DNA of 64,000 bases, from NCBI RefSeq assembly GCF_003176895.1, contig NZ_QGTD01000005.1, positions 186,001 to 250,000 on the forward strand, written 5' to 3'. Positions 1 through 8,884 of this stretch are shown here, one piece after another; position 1 is the first letter of the stretch; every line of letters starts with the position of its first letter. The DNA comes from Gracilibacillus dipsosauri (GTDB lineage Bacteria > Bacillota > Bacilli > Bacillales > Amphibacillaceae). Under the pieces are notes generated by a model that was given only the letters and a program-made list of their open reading frames with translations, ran no database searches and was not told where the DNA came from. Both the position numbers and the translations under genes were made by a program.

Positions 1-393
1 TCTCTCCGCTATTCGTTCTGCATATTTACGATAGGTTGGGCTATTAGGACAGGAATTATGTCGACCGCCAAACTGTCGTTTTTTTCCATCAAAATCTACT
101 CGGCGAACATCTGGATAGCGTTTTGCCATCCATGCGGGGTGTGCTGCTGTACTTGTTGCTAGACAAATAGACACCCCATCTTGATATAAGCGATCAATTG
201 TTTCGTCTAACCATGAAAAGTCATAAGTATTCTCATCTGGTTGATTCAAAGCCCATGAAAAAACATTAATGGTTGCAACATCTATTCCTGCGAGCTTGAA
301 CATTCGTTGGTCCTCAGCCCATGTTGCTTCATCCCATTGTTCAGGATTATAATCACCGCCATACCAAATCTTTTGTAATTTATCATTTATCAT
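1..393 (-). CDS. GH42 beta-galactosidase, N-terminal part (runs off the window edge)
   Basis: Only the first 131 codons are in the window. The translation has the GH42 signature near the N-terminus (WYGGDYNPEQW, residues 10-20), then the conserved FSWA segment and an AHPAWM stretch typical of the (beta/alpha)8 barrel of GanA/LacA/BgaB enzymes. Both catalytic glutamates of the family lie beyond the window edge. There is no signal peptide, so it is cytoplasmic and would release terminal beta-galactose from imported oligosaccharides. The start is ATG 393-391 with GGAGG six bases upstream. It overlaps the end of the ROK kinase gene by 11 bp, so the two are translationally coupled as the last visible genes of the ABC operon. 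Family assignment is firm; the exact substrate is not visible. Confidence 0.9.
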   Translation of the reverse strand, partial: MINDKLQKIWYGGDYNPEQWDEATWAEDQRMFKLAGIDVATINVFSWALNQPDENTYDFSWLDETIDRLYQDGVSICLATSTAAHPAWMAKRYPDVRRVDFDGKKRQFGGRHNSCPNSPTYRKYAERIAER

Positions 394-1285
394 ATTTTTC
401 CTCCTCTAAACATTTATATAAAGCACCAAGGATTCCAGCATCATTATGATGCTTACATGGTACAATTTTTGCTTGAATATCGTGCCACGATGGGATGTTA
501 TTTAATTTCACTAATAGATTTTCATATAAATCGGATCGAACGCTAATAGCCCCACCTATTAAGATTCTTTCGGGATTTAATACGGTTGCTAGATTAAATA
601 TTCCATAGCTAATAGAGGCAAACCATTGATCAAGTAGCTCTCTTACCTTTACATCTGTTTCTGCTTCTTGGAAGACTTGCTCTCCATCTACCCAACAATC
701 ATCATCCATATGCTTTAATTGTTTAAATTGATGAATAAGGGCACTAGTAGAGGCAATTTCATGCATTGTTTGATAGCCATCTCTCATCCCATCCACAATC
801 ATTAATCCAAATTCTCCAGCTTTAAATGCATGTCCATTTACTAATTTTCCATTAACGACTATTCCCCCTCCTATACCTGTCCCGATTGTCATGCAAATAA
901 AATGGTCACAACCAACCGCGTTCCCACTTAATTTCTCTGCAAGTGTCGCACAATTCGCATCATTTTCTATTAGAATGGGTAAATCTACTGTTTCCTCTAA
1001 TTGTTCTTTTATGTTCGTTCCATGTAAAACCGCAATTGCTCCTGCAAATTCTGCAAACCCTGTCTGTGGATTAATAAAGCCTGGAAAACTTATGCCAACC
1101 TTTTCAATAGCATATTTCTTACTCATTTCATTTATTGTATTCGCTAAGTCTGATAGGAATTCCTGCCTCGAACTTAGTCTTGTTCGATAGCTATCTTGAA
1201 AAATAAACTCTCCCATATGTGTTAAAACACCATATTTAACGCTTGTTCCTCCAATATCCATGCATAAGTATTGTTTTCTACTCAA
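383..1285 (-). CDS. ROK-family sugar kinase (glucokinase / beta-glucoside kinase-like)
   Basis: About 300 residues. It is a stand-alone kinase without an N-terminal helix-turn-helix. It carries the ASKHA phosphate motif DIGGT at residues 9-13, NDANC around residue 109 and the TIGTGIGGGI loop around residue 134. The Cys-rich zinc motif of most ROK glucokinases and repressors is absent (residues continue HAFKAGEFGLM instead), a trait shared with Listeria/Klebsiella BglK-type beta-glucoside kinases as I recall them. The role is ATP-dependent phosphorylation of an imported sugar or beta-glucoside. A GTG at 1294 lies directly against the Shine-Dalgarno site. The TTG at 1285 has correct spacing (about 8 nt) after GGGAG, so I use it. 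It sits between the binding protein and the GH42 gene. Substrate is unknown. Confidence 0.8.
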   Translation of the reverse strand: MSRKQYLCMDIGGTSVKYGVLTHMGEFIFQDSYRTRLSSRQEFLSDLANTINEMSKKYAIEKVGISFPGFINPQTGFAEFAGAIAVLHGTNIKEQLEETVDLPILIENDANCATLAEKLSGNAVGCDHFICMTIGTGIGGGIVVNGKLVNGHAFKAGEFGLMIVDGMRDGYQTMHEIASTSALIHQFKQLKHMDDDCWVDGEQVFQEAETDVKVRELLDQWFASISYGIFNLATVLNPERILIGGAISVRSDLYENLLVKLNNIPSWHDIQAKIVPCKHHNDAGILGALYKCLEEEKYDK

Positions 1286-1325
1286 TCCTGTCACTCCCTT
1301 CTCTCAGCTTAGAATAGAATAGATG

Positions 1326-1356
1326 GAGCCTGATCCAAATGATTGGAATCAGGCTC
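1326..1356 (-). terminator. Stem-loop after binding-protein gene 1
   Basis: Arms GAGCCTGAT and ATCAGGCTC flank a short loop between the binding-protein stop and the ROK gene. There is no long T-run, so it is more likely an mRNA-processing or stability hairpin (or a leaky terminator) that lowers kinase and GH42 expression relative to the binding protein. A related stem-loop follows the duplicated binding protein at 5287-5319. Confidence 0.55.
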
Positions 1357-1371
1357 ATGGATTGATTTACA

Positions 1372-3054
1372 TTATTCGTTCGTTTCCCAAAGCTCCATTT
1401 TATCTTTTGTCATTTGTGTCATTTCTTCATTTGCTTTTTGGATATTCATTGCTTCTAATTCAGCGATCATATCCTCCCATGCCTTATCAAAGTCCGCTGG
1501 ATCACCTAATATAGCTTGAGTGATTTTTTGTTCGGTTAAATCATCTGCTTTTTGTTGGATAATTTGAACATCACTGCCTGGTGGTATGGTATAATTGGAC
1601 ACTGTGCCATGATTGGATCTACCAAGCTCTTCTGTAGATGGGAACCACTCAATCCAATTAGTCATTTCATATTCTTTTAATGCTTCTTTCTCAGCACTGT
1701 TATAGTTAGCTACAATTTGTTCTTCAGAATTTGGTGTTATTGGTTGACCCTCTGAGTCTACAGCACCATTACCCCATTGTGGGAATGGATAGACATAGTA
1801 GCCGACACCTGTTTCTTTTGCATAATCTGGATCATTGTTCATTCTTTCGCGATCATCTTCTTGCATGACACGTTTTCCATCAACTATATCGTAATTCTCG
1901 CCTTCAATTCCCCAATTAGTAAGAATTTGTGCTTCTTCTGATGCCATCCAATCTAGAAATTCAAATGCTTCTTCCTGATGTTCACTCGTAGATGAAATAG
2001 CTATACCCCAACCACCTGCAAATCCATAATCCTTTAATGCTTGAGATTTATATTCCTCTCCTAATGTTACAGGTAAAGGAGCATAAGTTCTCCATTCTTT
2101 ACCATCAGCAACTAATGCTTTATCGGCATCTCCAAAGTTCCAATTCTGATCGGCTACACTTAGCACGCGTCCAGATGATAATTTGGAGATATACGTATCA
2201 TAAGTTTGCGTAAAGGATTCTGGATCTAGTAATCCTTTTGCATTCATTCCATTTAACCATTTGAAATATTCTTTAAATTCTGGTAGTAAAAATTTATAGG
2301 ATGTTTCACCTGTTTCGTCATTAACCGCCCATTGGCCATCATCTTGTAATCCTGCTGCAAATCCTGCAGGGTTTCCTACGGTAATAAGCCAACGCCAATC
2401 ACTACCTAAAAGCGATAGCGGGAGTGTTTTCTGTCCATCAATTTCAGGATATTTTTCGTAGTATTCTGTTAACGCTGCTTCAAAATCCTCTAATGTGCGA
2501 ATCTCAGGGTAACCTAATTCACGTAATACGTCTAATTGAATTTGGAAGGTTCCACTCGTTTCCCAGTAGGCATTTTCCACACCATATGTTCCTACTGTAT
2601 AAATACTTGGATCCTCAATTGAATTACGAAGACGGTTAATTTGATCGCCATACATTGCTTTTAGATTATCACCTTTTTCTTCGATCAAATCATCCAGCTT
2701 AATGACACCTCCAGCTTCGATTAATTTACCGATATCACCTTTGGCAAAAATAAGATCAGGGTATTCCCCACTAGCAATCATTAAAGGAATCGCTTCATCA
2801 TTTCCACCAACTGGATAATCCATTTCTAGTTTGATACCAGTTTTTTCTGTTATTTTTTTGGCAACTGGATCATCAAACGTTTTTTCTTCTCCTCCATCAG
2901 CATTGAAGAATGTTAAAGTTAATGGTTCATCTGAGGAACCCTCTCCTTCCTTCTCTGCATTATCTGAAGTTTTGCCATCACTACATGCAGCAAGTACGAC
3001 TAAGCCTAGTAAAATAAGTACTGCTAGCGAAAATTTTGATAGCCTCTTACTCAT
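1372..3054 (-). CDS. ABC transporter lipoprotein, oligosaccharide-binding (LplA-type)
   Basis: 560 residues. A type II signal peptide ends in the lipobox LAAC with the lipidated Cys at position 24, followed by an acidic/Ser-rich linker and a large extracellular solute-binding domain of the LplA / YtcQ class (about 530-560 residues, longer than MalE types). It is the third gene after two permease genes in the order permease-permease-binding protein typical of Lpl systems. ATG start with GGAGG upstream. It is closely related along its full length to the protein at 5333-7015; by eye most residues are identical, with differences concentrated in the signal peptide, the linker and scattered surface positions. 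The bound sugar is not evident. GH42 and a ROK kinase downstream suggest a beta-linked oligosaccharide. Confidence 0.9.
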   Translation of the reverse strand: MSKRLSKFSLAVLILLGLVVLAACSDGKTSDNAEKEGEGSSDEPLTLTFFNADGGEEKTFDDPVAKKITEKTGIKLEMDYPVGGNDEAIPLMIASGEYPDLIFAKGDIGKLIEAGGVIKLDDLIEEKGDNLKAMYGDQINRLRNSIEDPSIYTVGTYGVENAYWETSGTFQIQLDVLRELGYPEIRTLEDFEAALTEYYEKYPEIDGQKTLPLSLLGSDWRWLITVGNPAGFAAGLQDDGQWAVNDETGETSYKFLLPEFKEYFKWLNGMNAKGLLDPESFTQTYDTYISKLSSGRVLSVADQNWNFGDADKALVADGKEWRTYAPLPVTLGEEYKSQALKDYGFAGGWGIAISSTSEHQEEAFEFLDWMASEEAQILTNWGIEGENYDIVDGKRVMQEDDRERMNNDPDYAKETGVGYYVYPFPQWGNGAVDSEGQPITPNSEEQIVANYNSAEKEALKEYEMTNWIEWFPSTEELGRSNHGTVSNYTIPPGSDVQIIQQKADDLTEQKITQAILGDPADFDKAWEDMIAELEAMNIQKANEEMTQMTKDKMELWETNE

Positions 3055-3108
3055 ATTAACCCCTCCATTTTGAATGTTTATATATATATTAATTATAAAA
3101 TTAATACC

Positions 3109-3990
3109 TTAGCTCTTGACTGCCCCCAATGTTAGCCCTGTTACAAAATATTTCTGTAAAAATGGATAGACTAGAAGGATTGGAACAGTTGCAATAATGG
3201 TAATCGCCATTTTAATTGACTGTGGATTCGTTTGACCTGCTACAATTTCAGCATTTTGTGAATTAATATCACCACTGGAAATATTGGCATTGTCAATAAT
3301 CTTCATCAGCTCGAATTGCAAAGTCGTTAATGCTTCATTGCTTCTAGCATAAAGATACGTATCAAACCAACTATTCCATTGTGCTACGGCCAAAAATAAT
3401 GCTATCGTTGCAATTACTGGCATACAGAGCGGGATAATAATCCGACTAAAGATCACAAAATCATTAGCCCCATCTATTTTTGCTGATTCCTCTAACGCTG
3501 CTGGTAAGTTATCCATAAACGAGCGGATTACGATTACATTAAAGGCAGACAGTAGCATCGGTAGAATATAAACAGAAAAATCATTAATTAAACCAAGATT
3601 ACGAATTAACATATATTCTGGAATCAGACCACCACTAATGAACATTGTTAGCACTAATAGTAAGCCAACAAAGCCATTTAAGACGAAATCCTTTCTACTC
3701 AACGTATATGCCAGCATGGTACTTGCAATAATTCCTGTAACCGTACCAATGACTGTTCGTAAAATAGACATGAAGAAGGCTTGTAGTAAACGATCGTTAC
3801 TACCAAAAATCTCTTCATAATTCGCAAAGGTAAATTCCCTAGGCCAAATATGAATACCACCTCTTGCTGTATCTGTCGCATCATTCAAAGAAATCGCCAA
3901 TATATTTAAGAACGGGTAAAGTGTAATGACAACAACAAATAGCATAAATAGCGTCAATATGATATCAAAAGCTGTCCATTTCTTTTTCAT
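3109..3990 (-). CDS. ABC transporter permease (YtcP/LplC-type, CUT1)
   Basis: 293 residues with about six transmembrane helices. The cytoplasmic EAA loop that contacts the ATPase is EESAKIDGAN at about residues 167-176. The C-terminus GLTLGAVKS is the ending typical of YtcP/LplC permeases. It pairs with the LplB-type permease encoded 28 bp upstream and with the binding protein downstream. No ATPase gene lies nearby, as is usual for this class, which relies on a shared MsmX-like ATPase. ATG start with GGAG upstream. A decayed copy of its last ~45 codons lies at 7072-7207. Confidence 0.92.
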   Translation of the reverse strand: MKKKWTAFDIILTLFMLFVVVITLYPFLNILAISLNDATDTARGGIHIWPREFTFANYEEIFGSNDRLLQAFFMSILRTVIGTVTGIIASTMLAYTLSRKDFVLNGFVGLLLVLTMFISGGLIPEYMLIRNLGLINDFSVYILPMLLSAFNVIVIRSFMDNLPAALEESAKIDGANDFVIFSRIIIPLCMPVIATIALFLAVAQWNSWFDTYLYARSNEALTTLQFELMKIIDNANISSGDINSQNAEIVAGQTNPQSIKMAITIIATVPILLVYPFLQKYFVTGLTLGAVKS

Positions 3991-4018
3991 TGTGTATGCT
4001 CCTTTCGTTCATTTATCA

Positions 4019-5050
4019 TTAAAATACCCTACCTTCGCCTATTTTTTTGGCAAAGCCATTACAAATCAAAATTAGAATGACACTTATGACTGACTTAAAA
4101 ATACCGATAGCTGTACCAAACGAATATCGGAACATACCAATACCATAATCTAAAGCATATAAATCTATAACAAGTGCCTTTTCCTGTACAATGTTGTTTC
4201 CTAGTAACATTTGTTTCTCAAATCCAATATTGATTAGATTACCAATATTTAAGATTAATAAAACGATGATCACAGAACGAATACTTGGCAAGGTAATATG
4301 CCACATTTGGCGGATTCTACTTGCTCCATCCACTTTTGCTGCTTCATATAATTGAGGATCTACACCCGCCATTGCAGCTAAATAAATAATGGCATTCCAC
4401 CCTGTTTCCTTCCACACATCAGCTGCTGTTACAATCCCCCAAAACATCTCAGGCATTGCCATGAAATTGATAGGATTATCAATGAAGCCCATTCCTGTTA
4501 AGAGATTATTAATAATTCCTTCTTGTGAAAGCATTGTTATCACAATGTTAGCTGCAATAACCCATGAAACAAAGTGTGGTAGATAAGAAATCGTTTGTGT
4601 CCACTTTTTCACCACCATAAAGCGCAATTCATTTAATAGTAAAGCAAATACAATGGCTGAAGCGGTACCAAAAATAAGCCCTAAAATCCCCATACCTAAC
4701 GTATTTTCTAATGCCGTATAAAACATGGGCTCATTGAATAAATCTTTAAAGTGATCAAGACCTACCCAATCCTGCTCCAAAAAACCAAATTGTGGTTTAT
4801 AATCCTGAAAGGCCATTAACCATCCTGCAATTGGGATATATTTAAAAACAATTAACCAAATAACAAATGGTATCGACATGAGAAGAAGTGCCTTTTGCTT
4901 ACTTGCCCTTTTCCAAAAGCTTTTTTGGTCTGGTCCTGCAGAAGGTTTCTTCTTCTTTCTTAATCCTGTTCCCGTTCCAAGCTGAATTTGTTCTCCTACA
5001 GAAGTAGCAGCTTCAGGCTGTGTGTTTGACGCATTATTTGCTTGACTCAT
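4019..5050 (-). CDS. ABC transporter permease (LplB-type, CUT1)
   Basis: 343 residues. A hydrophilic N-terminal extension of about 50 residues with a Lys-rich patch (GLRKKKKPS) precedes six predicted membrane helices. The EAA loop reads YEAAKVDGAS, about residues 236-245. It is the first gene of the importer operon, behind a promoter region with two cre-like sites (5108-5154). It forms the heterodimeric membrane channel with the permease at 3109-3990. ATG start preceded by AAGGAG. The long N-terminal tail is more than in the two other LplB-type permeases in this window (318 and 320 residues). Confidence 0.92.
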   Translation of the reverse strand: MSQANNASNTQPEAATSVGEQIQLGTGTGLRKKKKPSAGPDQKSFWKRASKQKALLLMSIPFVIWLIVFKYIPIAGWLMAFQDYKPQFGFLEQDWVGLDHFKDLFNEPMFYTALENTLGMGILGLIFGTASAIVFALLLNELRFMVVKKWTQTISYLPHFVSWVIAANIVITMLSQEGIINNLLTGMGFIDNPINFMAMPEMFWGIVTAADVWKETGWNAIIYLAAMAGVDPQLYEAAKVDGASRIRQMWHITLPSIRSVIIVLLILNIGNLINIGFEKQMLLGNNIVQEKALVIDLYALDYGIGMFRYSFGTAIGIFKSVISVILILICNGFAKKIGEGRVF

Positions 5051-5107
5051 ATTTTTCTCTCCTTACCTGAAAACCTAATTATCATGATTAAAGAAATCCT
5101 TAATCTA

Positions 5108-5154
5108 TGTAAGCGCTTCTTACTTATATAATATTATAACGGAAACCGCTTTCC
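5108..5154 (-). promoter_or_regulatory. Promoter region with two cre-like sites, ABC importer 1
   Basis: Two CcpA-type sequences, TGTAAGCGCTTCTT (5108-5121) and GGAAACCGCTTTCC (5141-5154), flank an AT-rich stretch that reads TATAAT on the minus strand. The second site would lie just upstream of this -10 element. The arrangement fits carbon catabolite repression of the importer. The same region is duplicated at 7212-7350. The 281-bp gap 5051-5332 otherwise holds only the leader and the stem-loop of the next gene. Confidence 0.55.
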
Positions 5155-5286
5155 CCATATACCGTATAAACTAGTGATAAAACCTAGTAAAAAGAAGAGG
5201 TGATCGAATTTTATAGGCAATTATTAGATGTTGACTAAAATACTTAAGGAAGAGATTAAGACATAAAATACAAATTCGAATAGAGA

Positions 5287-5319
5287 GAGCCTGAATCCAG
5301 AAAAATCGGAATCAAGCTC
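5287..5319 (-). terminator. Stem-loop after binding-protein gene 2
   Basis: Imperfect arms GAGCCTGAATCC and GGAATCAAGCTC lie just downstream of the second binding-protein gene. It is homologous in position and sequence to the hairpin at 1326-1356, part of the same duplication. No convincing T-run follows. Confidence 0.5.
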
Positions 5320-5332
5320 TACCTGATACTTT

Positions 5333-7015
5333 TTATTCGTTCGTACCCCAAAGTTCCATCGTATCTTTTACTTTTTGACTCATTAATTCATTTGCCTTTT
5401 CTATGTTCATTGCTTCTAATTCAGTAATCATATCATCCCATGCCTGATCAAAGTTTGCAGGGTCTCCTAAGATAGCTTGTGTAATACGTTGTTCTGTTAA
5501 ATCATCGGCTTTTTGTTGAATAATTTGAAGCTCACTTCCAGCAGGAATACTATAATTGAATGCCTGACCATGTTTCGAAATTCCTAAATCTTCTGTTTGT
5601 GGGAACCAGTCAACCCAGTTTTCCATTTCATACTCTTTTAGAGCTTCTTTTTCTGCACTATTGAAGTTAGCAATTGTCTGTTCTTCAGAGTTAGGAGTGA
5701 TAGGCTGCCCACTTGAATCTACCGCACCATTACCCCATTGCGGAAATGGATAGACATAGTAACCAACACCTGTTTCTTTAGAATAATCAGCGTCACTGTT
5801 CATTCTTTCGCGATCCTCTTCTTGCATAACTCGTTTACCATCAACAATGTCATAGTGTTCGCCTTCAATCCCCCAATTCACAAGAATCTGTGCCTCTTCC
5901 GATGCCATCCAATCTAGAAATTCAAATGCCTCTTCTTGATACTCACTAGTTGAAGAGATTGCTATTCCCCAACCACCAGCGAAGCCATAATTTTTCAAAG
6001 ATTTAGATGTGTATTCTTCACTGATAGTCACTGGTAGTGGTGCATACGTTCTCCACTCTTTCCCATCTGCTACTAAAGCCTTATCAGCATCAGTAAAATT
6101 CCAGTCTTGGTCTGCAATGCTTAATACTCGTCCTGAAGATAACTTAGAAATATACGTGTCATATGTGTGTGTAAATGATTCCGGGTCAAGCAACCCTTTT
6201 GCATTCATACTATTTAACCATTTAAAATATTCTTTTAATTCTGGACGAAGGAATTTATAAGTTGCCTCTCCTGCTTCCTCATCTACTACCCATTGACCAT
6301 CTCCTGCAAATCCTGCCGCAAAACCAGCTGGATCCCCGACTGTAATTAACCAACGCCAGTCACTCCCTAGTAAAGATAGTGGAATGGTTTTTTGCCCATC
6401 GATTTCCGGGTACTTTTCATAATATTCCGTTAGTGCCGCTTCAAAGTCTTCTAGTGTCCGGATCTTGGGATAGCCTAACTCACGCAAGACATCTAATTGA
6501 ATTTGGAAGGTTCCACTTGTAGACCAATAAGCATTTTCTACACCATAAGTACCAACTGTATAGATACTTGGGTCATCTAATGAATTACGTAGTCGATCTA
6601 ATTGATCGCCATACATCGCTTTTAAGTTTTCACCTTTTTCTTCGATCAAATCATCAAGCTTAATAACACCACCAGCTTCGATCAATTTTCCAATATCGCC
6701 TTTGGCAAAAATAAGATCAGGATACTCCCCACTTGCTATCATCAAAGGAATAGCCTCATCGTTTCCTCCAACTGGGTAATCCATTTCTAATTTGATACCA
6801 GTTTCTTCTGTTATTTTTTTGGCAACTGGATCGTCAAACGTTTTTTCTTCTCCTCCATCAGCATTGAAGAATGTTAAAGTTATTGGTTCATCTGAGGAAC
6901 CCTCTTCTTCATTTTCAGCCTCTTTTGAAGTTTCGCCATCACTGCATGCTGCAAGTGCGATCAAAGTAAATAGAATAAGCACTGCATGCAACCATTTTGA
7001 TAGCTTTTTAGCCAT
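5333..7015 (-). CDS. Second copy of the LplA-type binding lipoprotein, orphan
   Basis: 560 residues, the same length as the protein at 1372-3054 and alignable end to end without gaps by eye. The lipobox LAAC has Cys at position 24. The reading frame is intact and the start context (GGAGG, ATG) is preserved. Its own permeases are gone: immediately upstream lies a 136-bp remnant of the YtcP-type permease gene, then a copy of the importer's promoter region. It is therefore probably still transcribed and could deliver a related sugar to the neighbouring intact permease pair. Differences from copy 1 in the C-terminal half may reflect ligand divergence, which is inference. Confidence 0.9.
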   Translation of the reverse strand: MAKKLSKWLHAVLILFTLIALAACSDGETSKEAENEEEGSSDEPITLTFFNADGGEEKTFDDPVAKKITEETGIKLEMDYPVGGNDEAIPLMIASGEYPDLIFAKGDIGKLIEAGGVIKLDDLIEEKGENLKAMYGDQLDRLRNSLDDPSIYTVGTYGVENAYWSTSGTFQIQLDVLRELGYPKIRTLEDFEAALTEYYEKYPEIDGQKTIPLSLLGSDWRWLITVGDPAGFAAGFAGDGQWVVDEEAGEATYKFLRPELKEYFKWLNSMNAKGLLDPESFTHTYDTYISKLSSGRVLSIADQDWNFTDADKALVADGKEWRTYAPLPVTISEEYTSKSLKNYGFAGGWGIAISSTSEYQEEAFEFLDWMASEEAQILVNWGIEGEHYDIVDGKRVMQEEDRERMNSDADYSKETGVGYYVYPFPQWGNGAVDSSGQPITPNSEEQTIANFNSAEKEALKEYEMENWVDWFPQTEDLGISKHGQAFNYSIPAGSELQIIQQKADDLTEQRITQAILGDPANFDQAWDDMITELEAMNIEKANELMSQKVKDTMELWGTNE

Positions 7016-7071
7016 ATTAACCCCTCCATTTTTGGATATTTTTATATATTAATTATAAAATTAATACCTTA

Positions 7072-7207
7072 GGCCATTGACTGCGCTTAAAGTCAGTCCC
7101 TTTAAATTAAATTTCTGTAAAAATCGATAAACAAGCAGGGTTAGAACAGTTGCATTGATATAATCATCTCTTAATCGATGATAGATGGCTTTGACCTGCA
7201 ACAATTA
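7072..7207 (-). pseudogene. Permease (YtcP/LplC-type) C-terminal remnant
   Basis: On the minus strand this stretch translates, in the frame of the lost gene, to a degenerate version of the permease C-terminus: TVLTLLVYRFLQKF then GLTLSAV, against ATVPILLVYPFLQKYF and GLTLGAV in the intact permease at 3109-3990. It starts 57 bp upstream of binding-protein copy 2, matching the 55-bp spacing in copy 1. The match stops near the position equivalent to 3250, and the DNA then jumps to sequence equivalent to about 5085. An internal deletion of about 1.8 kb therefore removed the rest of this permease and the whole LplB-type gene. Confidence 0.85.
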
Positions 7208-7350
7208 TTCCATGATTAGAGAAATCATCGGTATCTGTAAGCGCTTCCCTATAATTATAATGGAAACCGCTTTCTCCATATACCGTATAAATTAGTGATA
7301 AATCCTGTAAAAAGGAGAGGTGATCGAGTTTTATAGGTAATTTTTAGATA
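7208..7350 (-). promoter_or_regulatory. Duplicated importer promoter with cre-like sites
   Basis: Closely matches 5083-5230. It contains TGTAAGCGCTTCCC (7236-7249) and GGAAACCGCTTTCT (7262-7275) in the same order and near-equal spacing, and the shared stretches CCATATACCGTATAAA and AGGTGATCGA. After the internal deletion it directly precedes the orphan binding-protein gene and could drive it under catabolite repression. Confidence 0.6.
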
Positions 7351-7543
7351 TGGATAGCAATGCTCTGTTAGAAAAACTCGCATTCACTCGTCCATTAACC
7401 GATGTGTTAGCTTTTCTAATACTTTAGACATCAAAATTTTCACTTCGTCGCAATACTTCCTGAAAAAAATTTATACTTTCCTAGCGTAAAAAAAGAGAAG
7501 CTGTTGCTAAAATCAACTCCTCTTCTTGAAACCTCAGTTTAAG
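7351..7543. other. Intergenic region with the DUF4340 operon terminator
   Basis: No gene is visible. On the minus strand a stem formed by AGAAGAGGAGTTG and CAACAGCTTCT, followed by a run of T (about 7527 down to 7492), looks like the Rho-independent terminator of the two-component/DUF624/DUF4340 operon. Repeated 8-bp arms TTAGAAAA / TTTTCTAA around 7370-7425 form a longer weak stem of unknown meaning. Confidence 0.5.
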
Positions 7544-8884
7544 TTATGGTAGAACATTGGCCAGTGCCTCTAATGCCTGATAAACCTTATCTTTCTCAAT
7601 AATAAAATCGATCCCTTCATTATTTTTGTTTAGCGCAAAATATTTATCATCCATCGATAAAAATTCCAAGGAGTAAGTTGGGTCTTGTTCCTGATCCGTA
7701 TCAGCTGTATATTGAATCATTAATTCCCGCTCCATCTCTTGAGGCAAATCTTCCACAACTTCATCAAAAGTTAGTCCTGCTAAGGTTTGATATGCCTCTC
7801 TCCAATCTATTAAACGTATTGGCTTATCATTTATTATAAAGGACGACTCTGTTTCTTCTTCGTCCTCTGATCTCTTGTGTTCCCCCAAAACCGTCCAATG
7901 GTATTCGTTTGATTGAATTTTTAATTCTTTCACTGCATTTAATGGGAGAATATGAACAAAATGATCAATTAAATCAAAGGAAGGATGACTATATGGCTCT
8001 AAAGCTTCCGTTGTCACAGTAAATACTTCGTCCTCCCCTTCCAATTTAGCATAGTATTGCTGATTGGCAGCAGGCTCCCCGATAAGCAATGTTTCTGATT
8101 GGTCCTTTGCTTGAAAGGTAATTTTAAAATCTGTTTTTCCGAGCTTTGTTGCATCCTCCACAACTTGAGTTTTAGTTAAGCCTTCGAGTCCACCCAGGAT
8201 TGCTTCCATTTTCGAAAAGGCTACACTATATACACTTTTATATGGCTGATACATATACCATCCGCTAATATGGGCAAGTGACTCGCGTTCCGTAAAAGGG
8301 GAGTCATTACGAAGCTGGATAATTTCCGTTCCATTCTCAATATCAATCTTCTCTAATTCTTTGGCATTGATGCTAATAATTTGATTATCTAACAAGCTAT
8401 TTACATTTAATGGAATGGTTTCAATATCCGTTCGATCCACTAGATAAATCGTTTCTGTTTCATGATGTTCAATATAATATTTATCCCCATTTACATTCGT
8501 CTGACCAACTGATACACGTTGTTTGTCTCCATCCTCATCCGCAAATACGACAGTAACCTCTGGAAATTGCAAACTTACCTCATTTGGTTTAACATTTGCT
8601 TCGACTCCTTGTAATCCTTGCATTGTTTCCACAAAATGAGAAACCTTTTCATTATTTTGTTCACGTCCCACCCCCTGTAATCTCCATTGATCACTTTCCT
8701 TCTTTAACTCCACTTTTTTGTCTGCTAATACTTTAATACTCGTAATCTCCTTAAAATCTTTCACGATAGCCACATTTTTGTTATCATTCTTCTCGGAATC
8801 GGTCTGATTTGAAATGATAAAAAGTAGGGCGACAATGGCAATGATACCTAGTACTAACCAAATGATAAATTTATGCTTTTTCAT
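7544..8884 (-). CDS. DUF4340 domain protein, membrane-anchored
   Basis: About 446 residues. One N-terminal membrane helix (residues ~5-24) is followed by a long extracytoplasmic beta-rich region with the DUF4340 pattern (KDFKEITSIKV, then WRLQG, repeated strands and GEPAANQQYYAKLEG). DUF4340 proteins are of unknown function and often sit beside GldG-type or ABC transport genes. Here it is the last gene of an operon with DUF624 and a YesMN pair. I use the ATG at 8884 because GGAG lies 7 nt upstream; an in-frame ATG at 8905 has no such site. It overlaps the DUF624 gene by 14 bp. A partner role in sensing or transport is inference. Confidence 0.8.
   Translation of the reverse strand: MKKHKFIIWLVLGIIAIVALLFIISNQTDSEKNDNKNVAIVKDFKEITSIKVLADKKVELKKESDQWRLQGVGREQNNEKVSHFVETMQGLQGVEANVKPNEVSLQFPEVTVVFADEDGDKQRVSVGQTNVNGDKYYIEHHETETIYLVDRTDIETIPLNVNSLLDNQIISINAKELEKIDIENGTEIIQLRNDSPFTERESLAHISGWYMYQPYKSVYSVAFSKMEAILGGLEGLTKTQVVEDATKLGKTDFKITFQAKDQSETLLIGEPAANQQYYAKLEGEDEVFTVTTEALEPYSHPSFDLIDHFVHILPLNAVKELKIQSNEYHWTVLGEHKRSEDEEETESSFIINDKPIRLIDWREAYQTLAGLTFDEVVEDLPQEMERELMIQYTADTDQEQDPTYSLEFLSMDDKYFALNKNNEGIDFIIEKDKVYQALEALANVLP

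Noticed and set aside
891-1190. 99-codon plus-strand frame opposite the ROK kinase
   Set aside because: Antisense shadow of a clearly conserved gene; no ribosome site.
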